The notes beneath the pieces were generated by a model that saw only the letters and a program-made list of their open reading frames with translations, was not told the DNA's origin and did not search any database. A program made the translations under genes and the position numbers. 64,000 bases of DNA, from contig CM037783.1 of NCBI GenBank assembly GCA_021229015.1, forward strand, positions 28,776,605-28,840,604. The letters run 5' to 3'. The DNA is from Solen grandis. Lineage: Eukaryota > Mollusca > Bivalvia > Adapedonta > Solenidae. Below are positions 63,431-64,000 of this stretch, piece by piece (the stretch's first letter is position 1; every line of letters starts with the position of its first letter).

Positions 63431-64000
63431 CAATGTATGACGAACACAAATATTCCTTCTAGAATGTTGATGGTGTCATAAATATACTTGATGACGTCAA
63501 CAGCACGACTGCAGTGATCACTGACTTAATTTTCAGCAGCTGACACTATGCTATCCGAGAGTAACAGATGTTTGTATGTAGGGCAATAATCAACTTGGGC
63601 GCTACAATTAACATTGAGTGGTGATTAAGTATGCCCCTTAACAGAATATCATTTTTGAGCAAAAGAAAAAAAATGATTTCTCATTTTATAAACTGAAGCT
63701 TTATATTAGACGCCAAAGAAAACACACCCTTTCTGCACAGATTATCCATATAATGCCATATTATAACCTAAAGATATATTCCCTGTTACCGAAGTTGGTA
63801 GATGGTAGAGTGGTCACCCGTCTAAGCACACGTGTAATTCCGATGTACCCTGATTTCCACTCAAAAATGCGCCTAATTCCGCGCCATTGAGTGTGATAAG
63901 TGTACGTTTGTTGTTTCCCTAGTTATGTGTGTTTATTTCAAAAGTATTCGTTTAATACAATAGCAAAACGGACCTAACATAATACTTTCCTTTGTGTGTT
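63431..64000. other. Unassigned; possible tRNA-like SINE head at 63790-63850
   Basis: GTTGGTAGATGGTAGAGTGG near 63796 resembles a pol III A box, but no convincing B box follows. No exon of the giant gene was recognised here. Confidence 0.3.

Overview
The window looks like nuclear DNA from a mollusc, most probably a bivalve. It is AT-rich, its genes are split into many small exons with GT/AG junctions, and it is full of repeats of kinds I know from bivalve genomes: tRNA-headed SINEs, short inverted-repeat elements and tandem arrays. There are also Tc1-like and LINE remnants. No bacterial operon, CRISPR array or true RNA gene was found. Species cannot be fixed from sequence alone.

Layout. 1-8.9 kb: no recognised host gene; a 58-bp tandem array (803-1266), a repeat block (3.2-3.9 kb), a decayed LINE reverse transcriptase (5.5-6.1 kb) and a possible 505-bp inverted-repeat element (7.5-8.0 kb). 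9.0-11.2 kb, plus strand: three in-phase exons of a HECT/G2E3-like ubiquitin ligase N-terminus, cut off by a repeat and a 100-N gap (11638-11737). 11.7-13.2 kb: odd CpG-containing sequence without a recognised gene. 13.2-62.2 kb, minus strand: one giant gene or a split giant locus. I resolved 63 exons by hand (about 10.0 kb coding, about 3,330 residues). Codon phase is compatible at every junction except the one spanning the second 100-N gap (36097-36196), so at least one exon is probably hidden there. 62.2-64 kb: a decayed Tc1-like transposon and unassigned sequence; the true 5' end of the giant gene lies beyond the window.

The giant protein, N to C in the part seen: (1) about 4.5 copies of a cysteine module with the pattern C-x5-C-x4-C-C, each made from a four-exon cassette with a constant 43-nt micro-exon; (2) a basic R-K-K-R site; (3) helical and beta-rich segments; (4) Ig/Fn3-like segments carrying SPP and DPESG signatures, with a PAN/apple-like domain between them; (5) a stretch resembling the alpha-helical domain of large lipid transfer proteins (vitellogenin/apoB/MTP family); (6) beta-rich and long amphipathic helical segments; (7) an M23/LECT2-like metallopeptidase fold whose first zinc-ligand histidine is Leu; (8) an acidic Ser/Thr linker with R-R-R-K-R; (9) SAP-like helical exons around a further cysteine module. 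All this suggests a secreted, convertase-processed, lipid-carrying or matrix/defence protein. That function is inferred. I know of no described family with this full architecture.

Introns of the giant gene hold a dispersed family of about 0.5-kb terminal-inverted-repeat elements (one partial copy lies outside the gene), several SINEs, two bivalve-type tandem blocks and a perfect 36-bp-arm palindrome.
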